This document shows positions 6,810 through 14,885 of a stretch of 39,591 nt of DNA, one piece after another. The DNA lies in the NCBI GenBank assembly GCA_003157745.1, contig PMKM01000117.1, forward strand, positions 1 through 39,591, read 5' to 3'. The stretch is from Bryobacterales bacterium (GTDB lineage Bacteria; Acidobacteriota; Terriglobia; Bryobacterales; Bryobacteraceae). The notes under the pieces are model-generated. The model did no database searches, had not been told where the DNA came from, and saw nothing but the letters and a program-made list of their open reading frames with translations. The first letter of the stretch is position 1. Every line of letters starts with the position of its first letter. Made by a program: the position numbers and the translations under genes.

Positions 6810-9599
6810 CTATTGCAGCGTAATCACCACGCCGGTGGGCGTCTGCGATCCGCCGACGGTGGCCACCAGCGGCACGTCGCCGGTGCCTTGGCCGCCGGGA
6901 ATGGTCAGGTTGATCTGCACCAGACCGGCGCCGGACAGACCCGCAAACGACGGCGTCACGTTCCAACTGCCGATCTTGACATTCACCGCATCCACGGCCC
7001 ACGCCGCGCCGGAAAACGCGTGGCCGGCTGGCACCGCCGGGTTGGTCGGGCCGAAGCCGGTGGCGTATAGCTCGACGACATCGCCCGCTCTCGCCGCCAC
7101 GGTCGGATAGCCGAGCGAGTTGCCAGTGGGTCCGATGACGTCGTACGTCCCGCCGCCATAGGCGCCCGTTCCATTCGAGCGCAGAATGATCCCGGTCACG
7201 TGCTTGCTATCGAGCAACAGGAACGCCGGCGCGACCGCAGCCAGCGTCACCGAGGAAGTTGCCGAACCGGCCGCCGTGGTCACCACGACCGGCGCGGAAC
7301 CGGTCTTGGTGTCGTCCGGAACCTGGACGTTGATCTGTCCGGGGCTGACGTACCAGAGGTAAGCCGGCTTGCCGTCGATGGTGACGCTGGTGCCGCCAAG
7401 CGACGTCGGGAAGTCGCTGTTCCAGACAGCGGTCGTGCTGGCCAGATCTTCGCCGTAAATCGACACCCATTCGCCGGGCTGGACCGTGTTCACCGCGCTA
7501 TAGACCGGAACGACGCCGCCGCTCGAGATGGAAGGCGTGGGCGTGTTCGGAGTCAGCTCGCGTATGACACCGCTGTCGGTGTCGGCGAAGTATACCTTTC
7601 CGGCGCTACCCACGGCCAGTGCGTGCGGATAGTTCAGCGAGGCACTGGTCGCCGCGCCGCCGTCGCCCGAGTAGCCGGCGTTGCCATTGCCGGCCACGGT
7701 CGAGATCGTCCCAGCGGGCGTGACCATGCGGATGCGCTGGTTGTAGCCGTCCGCGATAAACAGATTGCCGCTTGCATCCGCCGTGACACCGGCGGGATAG
7801 TTGAGTTCAGCCGCCGTGGCCGGGCCGCCGTCGCCGGAGAAACCCTGCGTACCGTTGCCAGCTACGGTGGAAATCGTTCCGCCCGGCGTCACCTTGCGGA
7901 TCCGGTGGTTGTTGTAGTCGGCTATGTACAGGTTCCCGCCGGCGTCCAGGGCGATGTTATACGGGTAGCTGATCGAGGCGCTGGTGGCCGGGCCGCCGTC
8001 GCCGGAGTAGGCGCGGGAACCGTTGCCGGCGATGGTGGAGATCCTGCCATCCGTGGTCACCTTGCGGATGCGGTAGTTTACGGAATCGGCAATGTACAGG
8101 TTGCCCGCCGAATCCACGGCGACCGATCCGGGCTGGTTAAGTCTGGCGCCGGTGGCCGCGCCGCCATCGCCGGAAAAGCCCGCCGCGCCGGTTCCGGCCA
8201 CGGTGGAGATGGTGCCGGCCGCCGTCACTTTGCGGATGACATTATTGCTGGTGTCGGCCAAGTATAGGTTACCGCTGGAATCTACCGCCACGCCCTGGGG
8301 GTTCTTCAACTGCGCTGCCGTTGCCGCGCCGCCGTCGCCAGTATAGCCAGCGGTACCGGCGCCCGCGGCAGTCGAGATCGTCCCGCCCGGCGTCACCTTG
8401 CGAATCATCATGCCGGCCGTTTCGGCCACGTAGAGGTTGCCGCTCGAATCGAGCGCTACGCCCGTGGGCCAGTTCACTCCGGCGCTGGTGGCCGGGCCGC
8501 CGTTGCCAAAAGATCCCGTACCCGAGCCCGCGATGGTCGAAATAGTCCCGGCGGCATTCACCACGCGAAGCCGGTAGTTGTTGTAGTCGCCAATATAGAC
8601 GTTGCCGCTCGAGTCGGTGGCAACGCCCGACGCCCAGCTTAGGGAGGCGCTGGTGGCCAGACCGCCGTCGCCGGAGAAACCCGTCGTGCTATTGCCGGCG
8701 AAGATCGTAATGGTACCGCTGGGCGTTACCTTGAAAACGTCGCCCCAATTGGTGTCGGAAATGTACAGATTCCCGCTCGAATCGATCGCGACGCACACGG
8801 GATAGTCGAGACTGAATCCGGTGGCCGGCCCGCCCGTTGTGGCGGCGCTCCCGCCGCCGGCGACAGTCGAGATGATTCCGCCGGGAGTCACCTTGCGAAC
8901 CACGGCGTTGCTGGAGTCCGCGATGTAAATGTCGTTGGACGAATCGACGGCGATTCCATCCGGCTCACTGAGAGTGGCGCTGGTGGCCGGGCCGTTGTCG
9001 CCGCTGTAGCCGGACTGGCCATTGCCGGCCACGGTCGAGATCGTGCCGCCCGGCGTTACCTTGCGCACGACGTTGTTGCCGGAATCGACGATGTACAGGT
9101 CACCGGCGGAGTCGACAGCAATGCCGCACGGTCCATTCAGCATGGCGGCTACGGCCGGGCCATTGTCGCCGGAGTAGCCCGCCGTGCCGTTGCCTGCGAC
9201 AGAAGTGATCGTGCCGGCCGGCGTCACCTTGCGAATTCGGCTGGCGCCATGCTCCGCGATGTACAGGGTGCCGCTCGAATCCACGGCGATGCCCTGCGGA
9301 TTGTTAAGAGCGGCGCTGGTCGCCGCGCCACCATCGCCCAACGAGCCGGCGCCGCCGGGCGAGCCTGCCACGCGCGTCAGGGTGCCGGCGGCGTCGACCT
9401 TGAACACCCCGAAGCCCGACGTGAAGTAGGCGCTGCCGTTTGAGCCCACCGCGGTCCAAAGCGGCCTCACCGCGGCGGACTTCGCCGCCATCGGCGTGGG
9501 CGGCATTGCGCCGCCCGCCACCGTATTGATTGTGTAGGTTTGTGCCGAGGCCGTGAGCGCCAGGGCGGCGAGTAAACTCGAGACAATAAGATTTCGCAT
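6810..9599 (-). CDS. Secreted NHL-repeat beta-propeller protein with Solibacter-type C-terminal domain
   Basis: 929 residues from ATG 9599; the frame extends 25 codons further upstream, but this ATG begins a clear signal peptide (MRNLIVSSLLAALALTASAQ, cleavage before Gln20). After one degenerate copy, residues 74-687 hold eleven NHL units of 54-57 residues with the pattern STVAGNG..GYSGDGGPATSA, then VAVDSSGNLYIADxxNxxIRKV. Such repeats build six-bladed propellers, so two propellers are likely. Residues about 690-929 contain the elements PGEWVSIYGEDLA, LWYVSPGQINVQVP and AGDVVELYATGFGPTNPAVP, matching TIGR03437, a C-terminal domain common in Solibacter. The protein is probably extracellular or surface-bound and may bind ligands; no catalytic motif is seen. 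Confidence 0.9.
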   Translation of the reverse strand: MRNLIVSSLLAALALTASAQTYTINTVAGGAMPPTPMAAKSAAVRPLWTAVGSNGSAYFTSGFGVFKVDAAGTLTRVAGSPGGAGSLGDGGAATSAALNNPQGIAVDSSGTLYIAEHGASRIRKVTPAGTITSVAGNGTAGYSGDNGPAVAAMLNGPCGIAVDSAGDLYIVDSGNNVVRKVTPGGTISTVAGNGQSGYSGDNGPATSATLSEPDGIAVDSSNDIYIADSSNAVVRKVTPGGIISTVAGGGSAATTGGPATGFSLDYPVCVAIDSSGNLYISDTNWGDVFKVTPSGTITIFAGNSTTGFSGDGGLATSASLSWASGVATDSSGNVYIGDYNNYRLRVVNAAGTISTIAGSGTGSFGNGGPATSAGVNWPTGVALDSSGNLYVAETAGMMIRKVTPGGTISTAAGAGTAGYTGDGGAATAAQLKNPQGVAVDSSGNLYLADTSNNVIRKVTAAGTISTVAGTGAAGFSGDGGAATGARLNQPGSVAVDSAGNLYIADSVNYRIRKVTTDGRISTIAGNGSRAYSGDGGPATSASISYPYNIALDAGGNLYIADYNNHRIRKVTPGGTISTVAGNGTQGFSGDGGPATAAELNYPAGVTADASGNLFIADGYNQRIRMVTPAGTISTVAGNGNAGYSGDGGAATSASLNYPHALAVGSAGKVYFADTDSGVIRELTPNTPTPSISSGGVVPVYSAVNTVQPGEWVSIYGEDLASTTAVWNSDFPTSLGGTSVTIDGKPAYLWYVSPGQINVQVPDDTKTGSAPVVVTTAAGSATSSVTLAAVAPAFLLLDSKHVTGIILRSNGTGAYGGGTYDVIGPTGNSLGYPTVAARAGDVVELYATGFGPTNPAVPAGHAFSGAAWAVDAVNVKIGSWNVTPSFAGLSGAGLVQINLTIPGGQGTGDVPLVATVGGSQTPTGVVITLQ
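7539..9380 (-). repeat. Eleven tandem ~168-bp repeats encoding NHL units
   Basis: These coding repeats of about 56 codons are well conserved at the ends of each unit (VDSSGNLYIAD and IRKVTPGGTISTVAG) and variable in the middle. They are part of the NHL gene and not a separate element. Such repeats allow copy-number change by recombination or slippage. Confidence 0.85.
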
Positions 9600-9882
9600 A
9601 GTAGTGAGGCCCCGAATCGCGCGGTCTGTCGCCCATGTCCCGCTGGCCTCGACGGGCGCGTACGGGCGGGACAATTGTTGTTCGGAGCGCTTTCTCCCTT
9701 TCCATTCGGTAATGCGAAGAATCCGCCCGAGTTTTTCGATGCCGGGTAGTAGACGGTACCAGAAGGGGCGTGTCCGGCCATGGTGGAGCTCGATCCGCCG
9801 CCGGGCTCTTCCTGCCGCATTACGTGACTCGGTCTGAGCAGCGGAAGATCGAGTTCAACGCGCCCGAATACCTGCGCGAGGT
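9600..9882. other. Upstream region of the NHL gene, nothing recognised
   Basis: This must contain the promoter for the minus-strand NHL gene, but no convincing -35/-10 pair was picked out. No credible ORF is present. Its right edge is the RND pump remnant. Confidence 0.35.
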
Positions 9883-10128
9883 TTCGAAGGGGCGCCGGTG
9901 ACAACCTATTGGGAGGGCGATCGCAATGTCGCCGTCGCCTTGCGGCTGGAACCCTGGCCCCGCCAAAGCTTCCAGGATGTCTCCGACACGTACGTGAGTT
10001 CGCCCGTAAGCGGCGCTCGCATGCCATTGGACAGCGTTGCGGCGGTATCTCCCGTGTGGGATCCGGGCCACGGTGTGCGCCGCAACGGAGTGCGCACGCT
10101 ACCGGAACGCGATGACGCGGTGCGGTGA
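9883..10128 (+). pseudogene. Fragment of an RND (AcrB/acriflavin-resistance family) efflux pump
   Basis: The frame reads APVTTYWEGDRNVAVALRLE, then YVSSPVSGARMPLDSVAAV, then WDPGHGVRRNGVRTL. This matches the segment of RND permeases where the periplasmic subdomain reads (Y/L)WEGDR..PVVLRL, followed by PLxxVA and RRNGxRTLTV. Only about 75 codons of a roughly 1000-residue protein remain. Homology ends within a few residues of RTL, and the frame then stops at 10128. No membrane helices or other pump parts lie nearby, so this is a deletion remnant. Confidence 0.6.
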
Positions 10129-10297
10129 CGGCCGGAGTGTCCGCTACCGGTTGTCGTCATTTGCGCTGAGCGTTTGCAGAACGTCGGCATTTCGTTGCGG
10201 CAACGGTGGTGCGAGCAAAGGCTCACGTTCGGAGCTCCGGGTGCAAGGAACACAGTGGAATTCAGGTTTTCGGAAAAGTCGGTTCAGGAGGTGCGGC

Positions 10298-10411
10298 ATG
10301 ATTGCGATGTCAGTTGTTAGCGGACTCTTGTTGGCGGGTTTTTGCCTTTCTCGTATCAAGGCGAAGCGGGGCGAGAAACCCGACGTCCAAACGCTGTTCG
10401 GAAGGAAGTAG
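10298..10411 (+). CDS. Possible 37-residue small membrane peptide
   Basis: The ATG at 10298 is preceded at good spacing by a strong AGGAGG Shine-Dalgarno sequence (about 10286-10292). The peptide has one hydrophobic helix (IAMSVVSGLLLAGFCL) followed by a basic tail ending in QTLFGRK. The function is unknown. The strong ribosome site and the topology favour a real gene; the debris-rich surroundings and tiny size argue for caution. Confidence 0.4.
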   Translation: MIAMSVVSGLLLAGFCLSRIKAKRGEKPDVQTLFGRK

Positions 10412-10415
10412 CACT

Positions 10416-10556
10416 TTAGTCGGGAGGCGGATCGATGACCGGTAGTCCCAGCGTTTCCCGAATCGCGTACTTCTCGATACCCATCGCATGGTATCGCAGT
10501 ACCTGGCGAATGCATGGTTCCACGAGGGCGTCCCGGAGCCGGCTCAGGCCATCTTG
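10416..10556 (-). other. Open frame running on from the 3' end of the neighbouring unknown gene
   Basis: In a frame shifted from the gene at 10544-11146 and overlapping its last codons, 46 sense codons are open: GLSRLRDALVEPCIRQVLRY, then HAMGIEKYAIRETLGLPVID, then PPPD and a stop. It has protein-like composition and resembles a short helix-turn-helix (VLRYHAMGIEKYAIRETLGL). It has no ATG. It could be a C-terminal extension reached by frameshift, or the tail of a lost gene. Confidence 0.3.
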
Positions 10557-11146
10557 TCATAGGCGCGGGCGATTTCGGACCACTTCTGGGCGGCATAGTG
10601 GGCAACGCCGCGGAGGGACTGGCGTTCGAGGGGAGGCAGCAGCGGATGATTGAGGCGCCGCATGTCCTCGAGCAGTGCTTCGAGGCGGGTGAGGAGTTGG
10701 GAAACGGTGTCGGAGTGCGGGGGGAAGCGCGATTCCGCGTCGCGTAACTGGCGGCGGAGCGCGCGGACGGCCTGGCGGATGCGGGGCGCGTTTTGCGGGG
10801 TGAGGGGGATCGATTCGCCATCGAACTCGAGAGCCTCATCGGTCACCTGGGAAGCGATCTGGCGGAATTCGCCTTCGCTGATCCGGGCCAGTTCGCCGAG
10901 GCGGAAGTAGGACTCGCCGAATTCGTTGAGTTGGCCGATGAGGCGATCGGCGGTGACTCGCGACATGCCAAAATACTCGGGGCAATACTGATCCCAGGTG
11001 AATCCGAGTTCCTCGTATACGCGCGATTCCTTGATTCTGGTGAGCGTGAGAGCCTGCGCGGCCGAACATTTGGCGGCGATTGCGGCAAATGCCTGCTGGC
11101 GGCCGATCGCGATACCGGCGTCAATCGATTCCTTGGCGGTGCTCAT
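10544..11146 (-). CDS. Conserved acidobacterial-type protein of unknown function
   Basis: 200 residues, soluble, Arg/Glu-rich and mostly helical, with no signal peptide. The N-terminal half contains IKESRVYEELGFTWDQYCPE and FGMSRVTADRLIGQLNEFGE. This looks like a helix-turn-helix-type module seen in hypothetical proteins that recur in large acidobacterial genomes and on plasmids. The middle (ITPQN-like SIPLTPQNAPRIRQAVRALR) and the C-terminal helices suggest oligomerisation. A DNA-binding or mobile-element accessory role is only a guess. No Shine-Dalgarno sequence is clear before ATG 11146. Confidence 0.65.
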   Translation of the reverse strand: MSTAKESIDAGIAIGRQQAFAAIAAKCSAAQALTLTRIKESRVYEELGFTWDQYCPEYFGMSRVTADRLIGQLNEFGESYFRLGELARISEGEFRQIASQVTDEALEFDGESIPLTPQNAPRIRQAVRALRRQLRDAESRFPPHSDTVSQLLTRLEALLEDMRRLNHPLLPPLERQSLRGVAHYAAQKWSEIARAYDKMA

Positions 11147-11967
11147 GGTGAGATTCTTACGGCTAACTCAGGCGGCTGTGTTGGGAGGAAAGGATTTTGG
11201 CCAGCGACGACGTAAGCGACTTACAACGGGGACTCGCCGGCACGCGCCTCCCAAAGCAACTCCAGCATACGCCCCGACTATCTCCCGCCACTTGGTTCCA
11301 TGCCGGATCTCATTGACTCCAGGCTTGAAAGAATTTTCCATTCGGTGTGAAGCCTGGCTATCCGGTCCGCGCGACGAGACTCGGCACTTGAACGGCAGGC
11401 GACGTCGGGACGCGCCCAAATGGGTGCGACGAGTGTGCGGGCTACAAAGGAGTGGCACAGTTGTTCCCAGACAGTCCCTGAGTATCTCGAGTTGCAAACC
11501 ACACCCGAGGATCCGTCGCGGCGGGGAGCCGCCGCACTTCTGAAGTCGGCACGGGAACTGTGTCCGAGGGCGCCGCGCGGAATATCGGCGCGGCCGGCAG
11601 TCGATGTCGGCAGGCGCCGAACCGGGCCGGCCCGATTCCCGCAATTCCTTGTCAGACATGGAGGCTCTCGGCAGCTACAAAGTCATCTACAGCGGTCTCC
11701 GTTGCCCGGCGATGTAATCCGCCGGTTGTTCCGGGTAGCTGAATAGTTGTAGGTCATGTTCAACTGCGCACGTGCATGGCGGACAAGCAACCTGGCCCAA
11801 CCGCGATCCGGAAACGGCTCCCGGTTCCTGCTTGACTCGAATGGCGCCGATACCGAACAATGGATCGGGCGCGCCGATGTTCGCCACGGGGGGGCTTGTT
11901 AGTCTGGCAGAGTTGTCGTGCGCTCGATTTGAGAATAGGAAGCCCGTTCGGACGAGGATACCCAGTA
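11147..11967. other. 820-bp stretch without a recognisable gene
   Basis: Short open frames exist on both strands (for example 11168-11659 on the minus strand and 11420-11746 on the plus strand). All translate to Arg/Pro/Cys-rich sequence with no domain, signal peptide or ribosome site. The sequence is less GC-biased than the flanking genes and looks like decayed or non-coding DNA. The promoter of the beta-lactamase-fold gene must lie near the right edge. Confidence 0.4.
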
Positions 11968-13806
11968 ATGAAACACCAGTCTCCCGGTCGCCTGTTGGTG
12001 CTTTACACGTGTTCCGCAGTGTGGGGACCCTGCTCCTCGGCGGCAAGCGCCACAGCGGTGCCGGGCGATCCGCTCGCGGGAAATGGCGATGTCAACCGCA
12101 CTGTGCCGACGTACAGCCAACTCTTCTCGAATACCGCGCCGGAGGCCCCCGTCGACGACAGCCGCGGGTTCGGTTTGCCCGCCAACGCCGCGTCTCCTTC
12201 CCAGGCCTTCGAAGGCACACTCACTCTGTCCAGCCAGGCGGCCGGCGGCGGGTCGCGCGTTCTGCGCAACGACTTCCGGTACGACACGGCGGCAGGCTCC
12301 GCGTGGGTGCATCTCGCGCCGTTCCGTTTCCAGTTCGTACAGAACGGAAGCCACCTCATTCCCGTGCAGCAGGGTCTTGCGATCACCGGCAGCCCAGCAT
12401 GGAACTACCTCGTGGGGCCGGGACGCGTTTGGCGGGAAAACGGCGACCACGCGTACATGCGTGCCTCGTTCCCCTTCGCCCTGGTGGAGCGGAATCAGAA
12501 CTGCGTTCACAACGGAGAAATGACGTTCCTATTCAACCGTACGATGAGTCCAAACGTCTCGAGCGTGCGGTATCAGATCACGCAGGAAACCTGCACGTAT
12601 TTCAAGCTGGACATGTGGGGACAGCTTCCGGCTACCTATACTCCCGGCGCGATTGCCAACGATCTGGCGCTTGAGACCGGGCGTGCCTCCGAAATCGCGA
12701 ACCGCCTTCCTACGCGGCCTTTCTCCGATCTGGCAAAGGATTATGCGGATTCCGGCGTCCACCCCGAGAATTTCACGAAGGGGTTCAAGTCGCCGGCCGA
12801 CATCACAACCTATGGCCTGTTCCTCAATGGCGTCAACTACGCCGGCGACTGCATGACGCGCTACGGCGCCTATGCTTTCTGCGACGAGATGCGGTTGCCC
12901 ACTTACTCCATCGCTAAGTCGGTGTTCGCCGGGCTGGCGCTGATGTGGTTGGGGCGCGAGTACGGAGCCGGCACATATCGGCAACCGGTCCGGGACTTCG
13001 TTCCGGAGTATGCGACCGGCGGTAACTGGACCGGGGTGACCTTCGACAATGCTTCGGACATGGCCACGGGCAACTACATCAGTGCAGCGTACGAGGCCGA
13101 CGAGGGCAGTCCGCAGGAGAGCGAATTCCTCGCAGCGGAGCCCTATCGCACCAAGATCGCGGACGCTTTCAAGCCATTTCCATACAAGGCGGCGCCTGGC
13201 ACGACCTGGGTTTACCAAAGCCACGCCACCTTCATCCTGACGCAGGCCATGAACGCCTACCTCGAGCGACAGCGGGGCAGCGGGGCCGACATCTTCAATT
13301 CGATCCGGGACTCGGTGTACCTGCCGATCCACATCAGCCGCGGCGGACTGAGCACGCTGCGCACCGACAACAGCGCGACTGGAAGGCCGCATGGCTTTAA
13401 CGGTCTGTTTGTCATCCGGGACGACATGGTGAAGATCGGCCGGCTGCTGAACAACAGCGGAGGCGCAGTTGGAGGCAGGCAGGTGCTGGACAGCGCGAGG
13501 CTCGCCGAATCGCTTTTCCGGACGGCGCAGCCTTCCACCCTGGGCGTGGCGGTCCCGGATCGAGGGAGGCCGGTCGTGCCGGGCACTTTCCGGTACCACA
13601 ATCAGTTCTGGGCGAAGCACATGACAAGCGCGGAATTCCCGCATTTGGGCTGCGACGTTTGGGTGACCTTTATGAGCGGCTACGGCGGAAATGTGGTGGT
13701 GCTGTTGCCGAATGGAGCGACTTACTACGTCTTCAGCGACGGCGACGAGATGGTCTGGTACGCGGCCGTGGAGGAGATCAACAAGATCGCGCCACTGTGC
13801 CGGTGA
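11968..13806 (+). CDS. Exported serine beta-lactamase-fold hydrolase (class C/esterase-like)
   Basis: 612 residues from ATG 11968, which opens a signal peptide (MKHQSPGRLLVLYTCSAVWG, likely cleaved after SSAASA). The frame extends 36 codons upstream without a better start. Residues about 30-270 are a beta-rich domain I do not recognise. The C-terminal part is a beta-lactamase/penicillin-binding-like domain: the nucleophile motif S314-IAK is followed by a long helix (SVFAGLALMWLG), and Y416-QS stands where class C enzymes have YxN. Family members include beta-lactamases, D-amino-acid peptidases and family VIII esterases. With two unusual features (extra N-terminal domain, YQS), the substrate is open. 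The gene ends 3 bp from the convergent regulator. Confidence 0.8.
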   Translation: MKHQSPGRLLVLYTCSAVWGPCSSAASATAVPGDPLAGNGDVNRTVPTYSQLFSNTAPEAPVDDSRGFGLPANAASPSQAFEGTLTLSSQAAGGGSRVLRNDFRYDTAAGSAWVHLAPFRFQFVQNGSHLIPVQQGLAITGSPAWNYLVGPGRVWRENGDHAYMRASFPFALVERNQNCVHNGEMTFLFNRTMSPNVSSVRYQITQETCTYFKLDMWGQLPATYTPGAIANDLALETGRASEIANRLPTRPFSDLAKDYADSGVHPENFTKGFKSPADITTYGLFLNGVNYAGDCMTRYGAYAFCDEMRLPTYSIAKSVFAGLALMWLGREYGAGTYRQPVRDFVPEYATGGNWTGVTFDNASDMATGNYISAAYEADEGSPQESEFLAAEPYRTKIADAFKPFPYKAAPGTTWVYQSHATFILTQAMNAYLERQRGSGADIFNSIRDSVYLPIHISRGGLSTLRTDNSATGRPHGFNGLFVIRDDMVKIGRLLNNSGGAVGGRQVLDSARLAESLFRTAQPSTLGVAVPDRGRPVVPGTFRYHNQFWAKHMTSAEFPHLGCDVWVTFMSGYGGNVVVLLPNGATYYVFSDGDEMVWYAAVEEINKIAPLCR

Positions 13807-13809
13807 GCG

Positions 13810-14622
13810 TCAAAACGTCGCGGGAGTGTTCACCCACAAGATCAGGGTTTTCTTCTCGCTCAGGCTTTTCCAGCGGTGCGCCTGCTGGCTCTCGAAGTAC
13901 AGGCTGTCTCCCGCCTCCAGCACATAGTGGTCGAGCTCGTCGATCCACACTTCGAGCTTGCCCTGAAAGACGTACAGGAACTCCTCGCCCTCGTGACTGT
14001 AGGCGCCGCCGCTGGTCGCGCCGGGAGCGATGCGGAAAAGGTGGGGCTCCATCGCGTTCCTGCCGAAGGCCAGCAATTCCATCTGCACTCCCGGGTTCGG
14101 TTCCAGGACCTTGCGGTCGCGCGCCCGAACGAGCCGGCGCGAGTCGTCCTTCTCCGAAAAGAACGCCAGCACGTTGGTCTGATAGAGGCGCGCCAGTTTC
14201 TGCAGGGTGGCTACCGAGGGGTTGGCGTGGCCGTGCTCGAGCGAGCTCAGGTAGCTGACGCTTACCCCGGTGCTCCGGGCGACGGCAGCGAGAGTGAGAC
14301 CGTGCTCCCGGCGCAATTGGAGCAGCTTCTGCGCAATCGCCTCGCGCTTCCGTTTCGGCTCGGAAGGCCCGCCATCCTCGTGGGGGCTGGCTCGCAGCAT
14401 GGCCGCGATGCCTGCCGGATTGACCCCCTGAACGGTTCTCAGGCGCTTGATCTCCCTCAGCCGCCTAAGCGCCTCCTGCGAGTAGAGGCGATAGCGACCC
14501 TGGCTGCGGGCAGCCGCGATCAGGCCCATCCGCTCCCAATTCCGCAAGGAAGACGCGCTGATCCCGAGCATGCGGGCCGCTTCGCCGATTCGAAAATAGA
14601 CGCCACTCTTCGTTCCAGTCAT
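13810..14622 (-). CDS. Three-domain transcriptional regulator: MerR HTH, XRE HTH and cupin
   Basis: 270 residues. Positions about 8-80 are a MerR-type winged helix (FRIGEAARMLGISASSLRNW, then GRYRLYSQEALRRL). Positions about 95-155 are an XRE/HipB-type HTH (LRREHGLTLAAVARSTGVSV, then SYLSSLEHGHANPSVATLQK). The last 90 residues are a cupin barrel (GGAYSHEGEEFLYVFQGKLE, DHYVLEAGDSLYFESQQAHR), suited to binding a small ligand. The XRE-cupin pair resembles PuuR, the putrescine/GABA-route repressor of enterobacteria; the extra MerR HTH is unusual. It is divergent from the catabolic operon at 14886-23890, with a palindrome in between, so it probably senses that pathway's substrate and also controls itself. 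Confidence 0.88.
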   Translation of the reverse strand: MTGTKSGVYFRIGEAARMLGISASSLRNWERMGLIAAARSQGRYRLYSQEALRRLREIKRLRTVQGVNPAGIAAMLRASPHEDGGPSEPKRKREAIAQKLLQLRREHGLTLAAVARSTGVSVSYLSSLEHGHANPSVATLQKLARLYQTNVLAFFSEKDDSRRLVRARDRKVLEPNPGVQMELLAFGRNAMEPHLFRIAPGATSGGAYSHEGEEFLYVFQGKLEVWIDELDHYVLEAGDSLYFESQQAHRWKSLSEKKTLILWVNTPATF

Positions 14623-14651
14623 GGTGTGTTCCGTGGTCCGCAGACCACTTA

Positions 14652-14674
14652 GTAAAGTTTACCGTAAACCTTAC
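14652..14674. promoter_or_regulatory. 23-bp near-perfect palindrome, candidate operator of the divergent regulator
   Basis: The left arm GTAAAGTTTAC (14652-14662) and right arm GTAAACCTTAC (14664-14674) flank a central C at 14663. Ten of eleven arm positions are symmetric, and the core GTTTAC-C-GTAAAC is perfect. It lies 30 bp upstream of the regulator's ATG and about 74 bp upstream of the TTGACA box facing the operon. Confidence 0.6.
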
Positions 14675-14747
14675 AAGATTGCAGAATGCCGCTCCCTGCG
14701 AAAAGTCCATATTTTTCGGTTTCTACCTGAAATGGCGACTTTTTCAC

Positions 14748-14777
14748 TTGACAGACTTACAGGAATCCTACTAAGGT
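14748..14777 (+). promoter_or_regulatory. Candidate sigma-70-type promoter of the catabolic operon
   Basis: A perfect TTGACA at 14748-14753 is followed after 18 bp by TAAGGT (14772-14777), a weak -10. TACTAA at 14769-14774 is the alternative at 15 bp. The leader to the receptor ATG at 14886 would be about 100 nt. The weak -10 fits a regulated promoter. Confidence 0.4.
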
Positions 14778-14885
14778 TATGAGCGGCGGGTCTCTCCACG
14801 AGCTGAAGATTGCATGCCATGGGCCGCCCCAGCGGAGACTCCCACACACAGGCCCGACTCGGACGACGGGCACGAGGAGCACTCC

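Noticed and set aside
7200-8267. Plus-strand frame of 355 codons with apparent repeats
   Set aside because: The repeats are only the reverse of the NHL coding repeats; the minus strand has signal peptide and domains.
7539-9380. Regular repeats considered as a CRISPR or minisatellite
   Set aside because: Period of about 168 bp, no short conserved repeat with unique spacers, and all lie in frame in one gene.
11168-11659. 163-codon minus-strand frame in the empty region
   Set aside because: Arg/Pro/Cys-rich, no domain, no ribosome site; insufficient to call a gene.
12529-13644. 371-codon minus-strand frame under the beta-lactamase-fold gene
   Set aside because: The plus strand has a signal peptide and SxxK motif; the minus frame has no recognisable features.
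13876-14652. 258-codon plus-strand frame opposite the regulator
   Set aside because: The minus strand has three recognisable domains; the plus frame is an antisense shadow.
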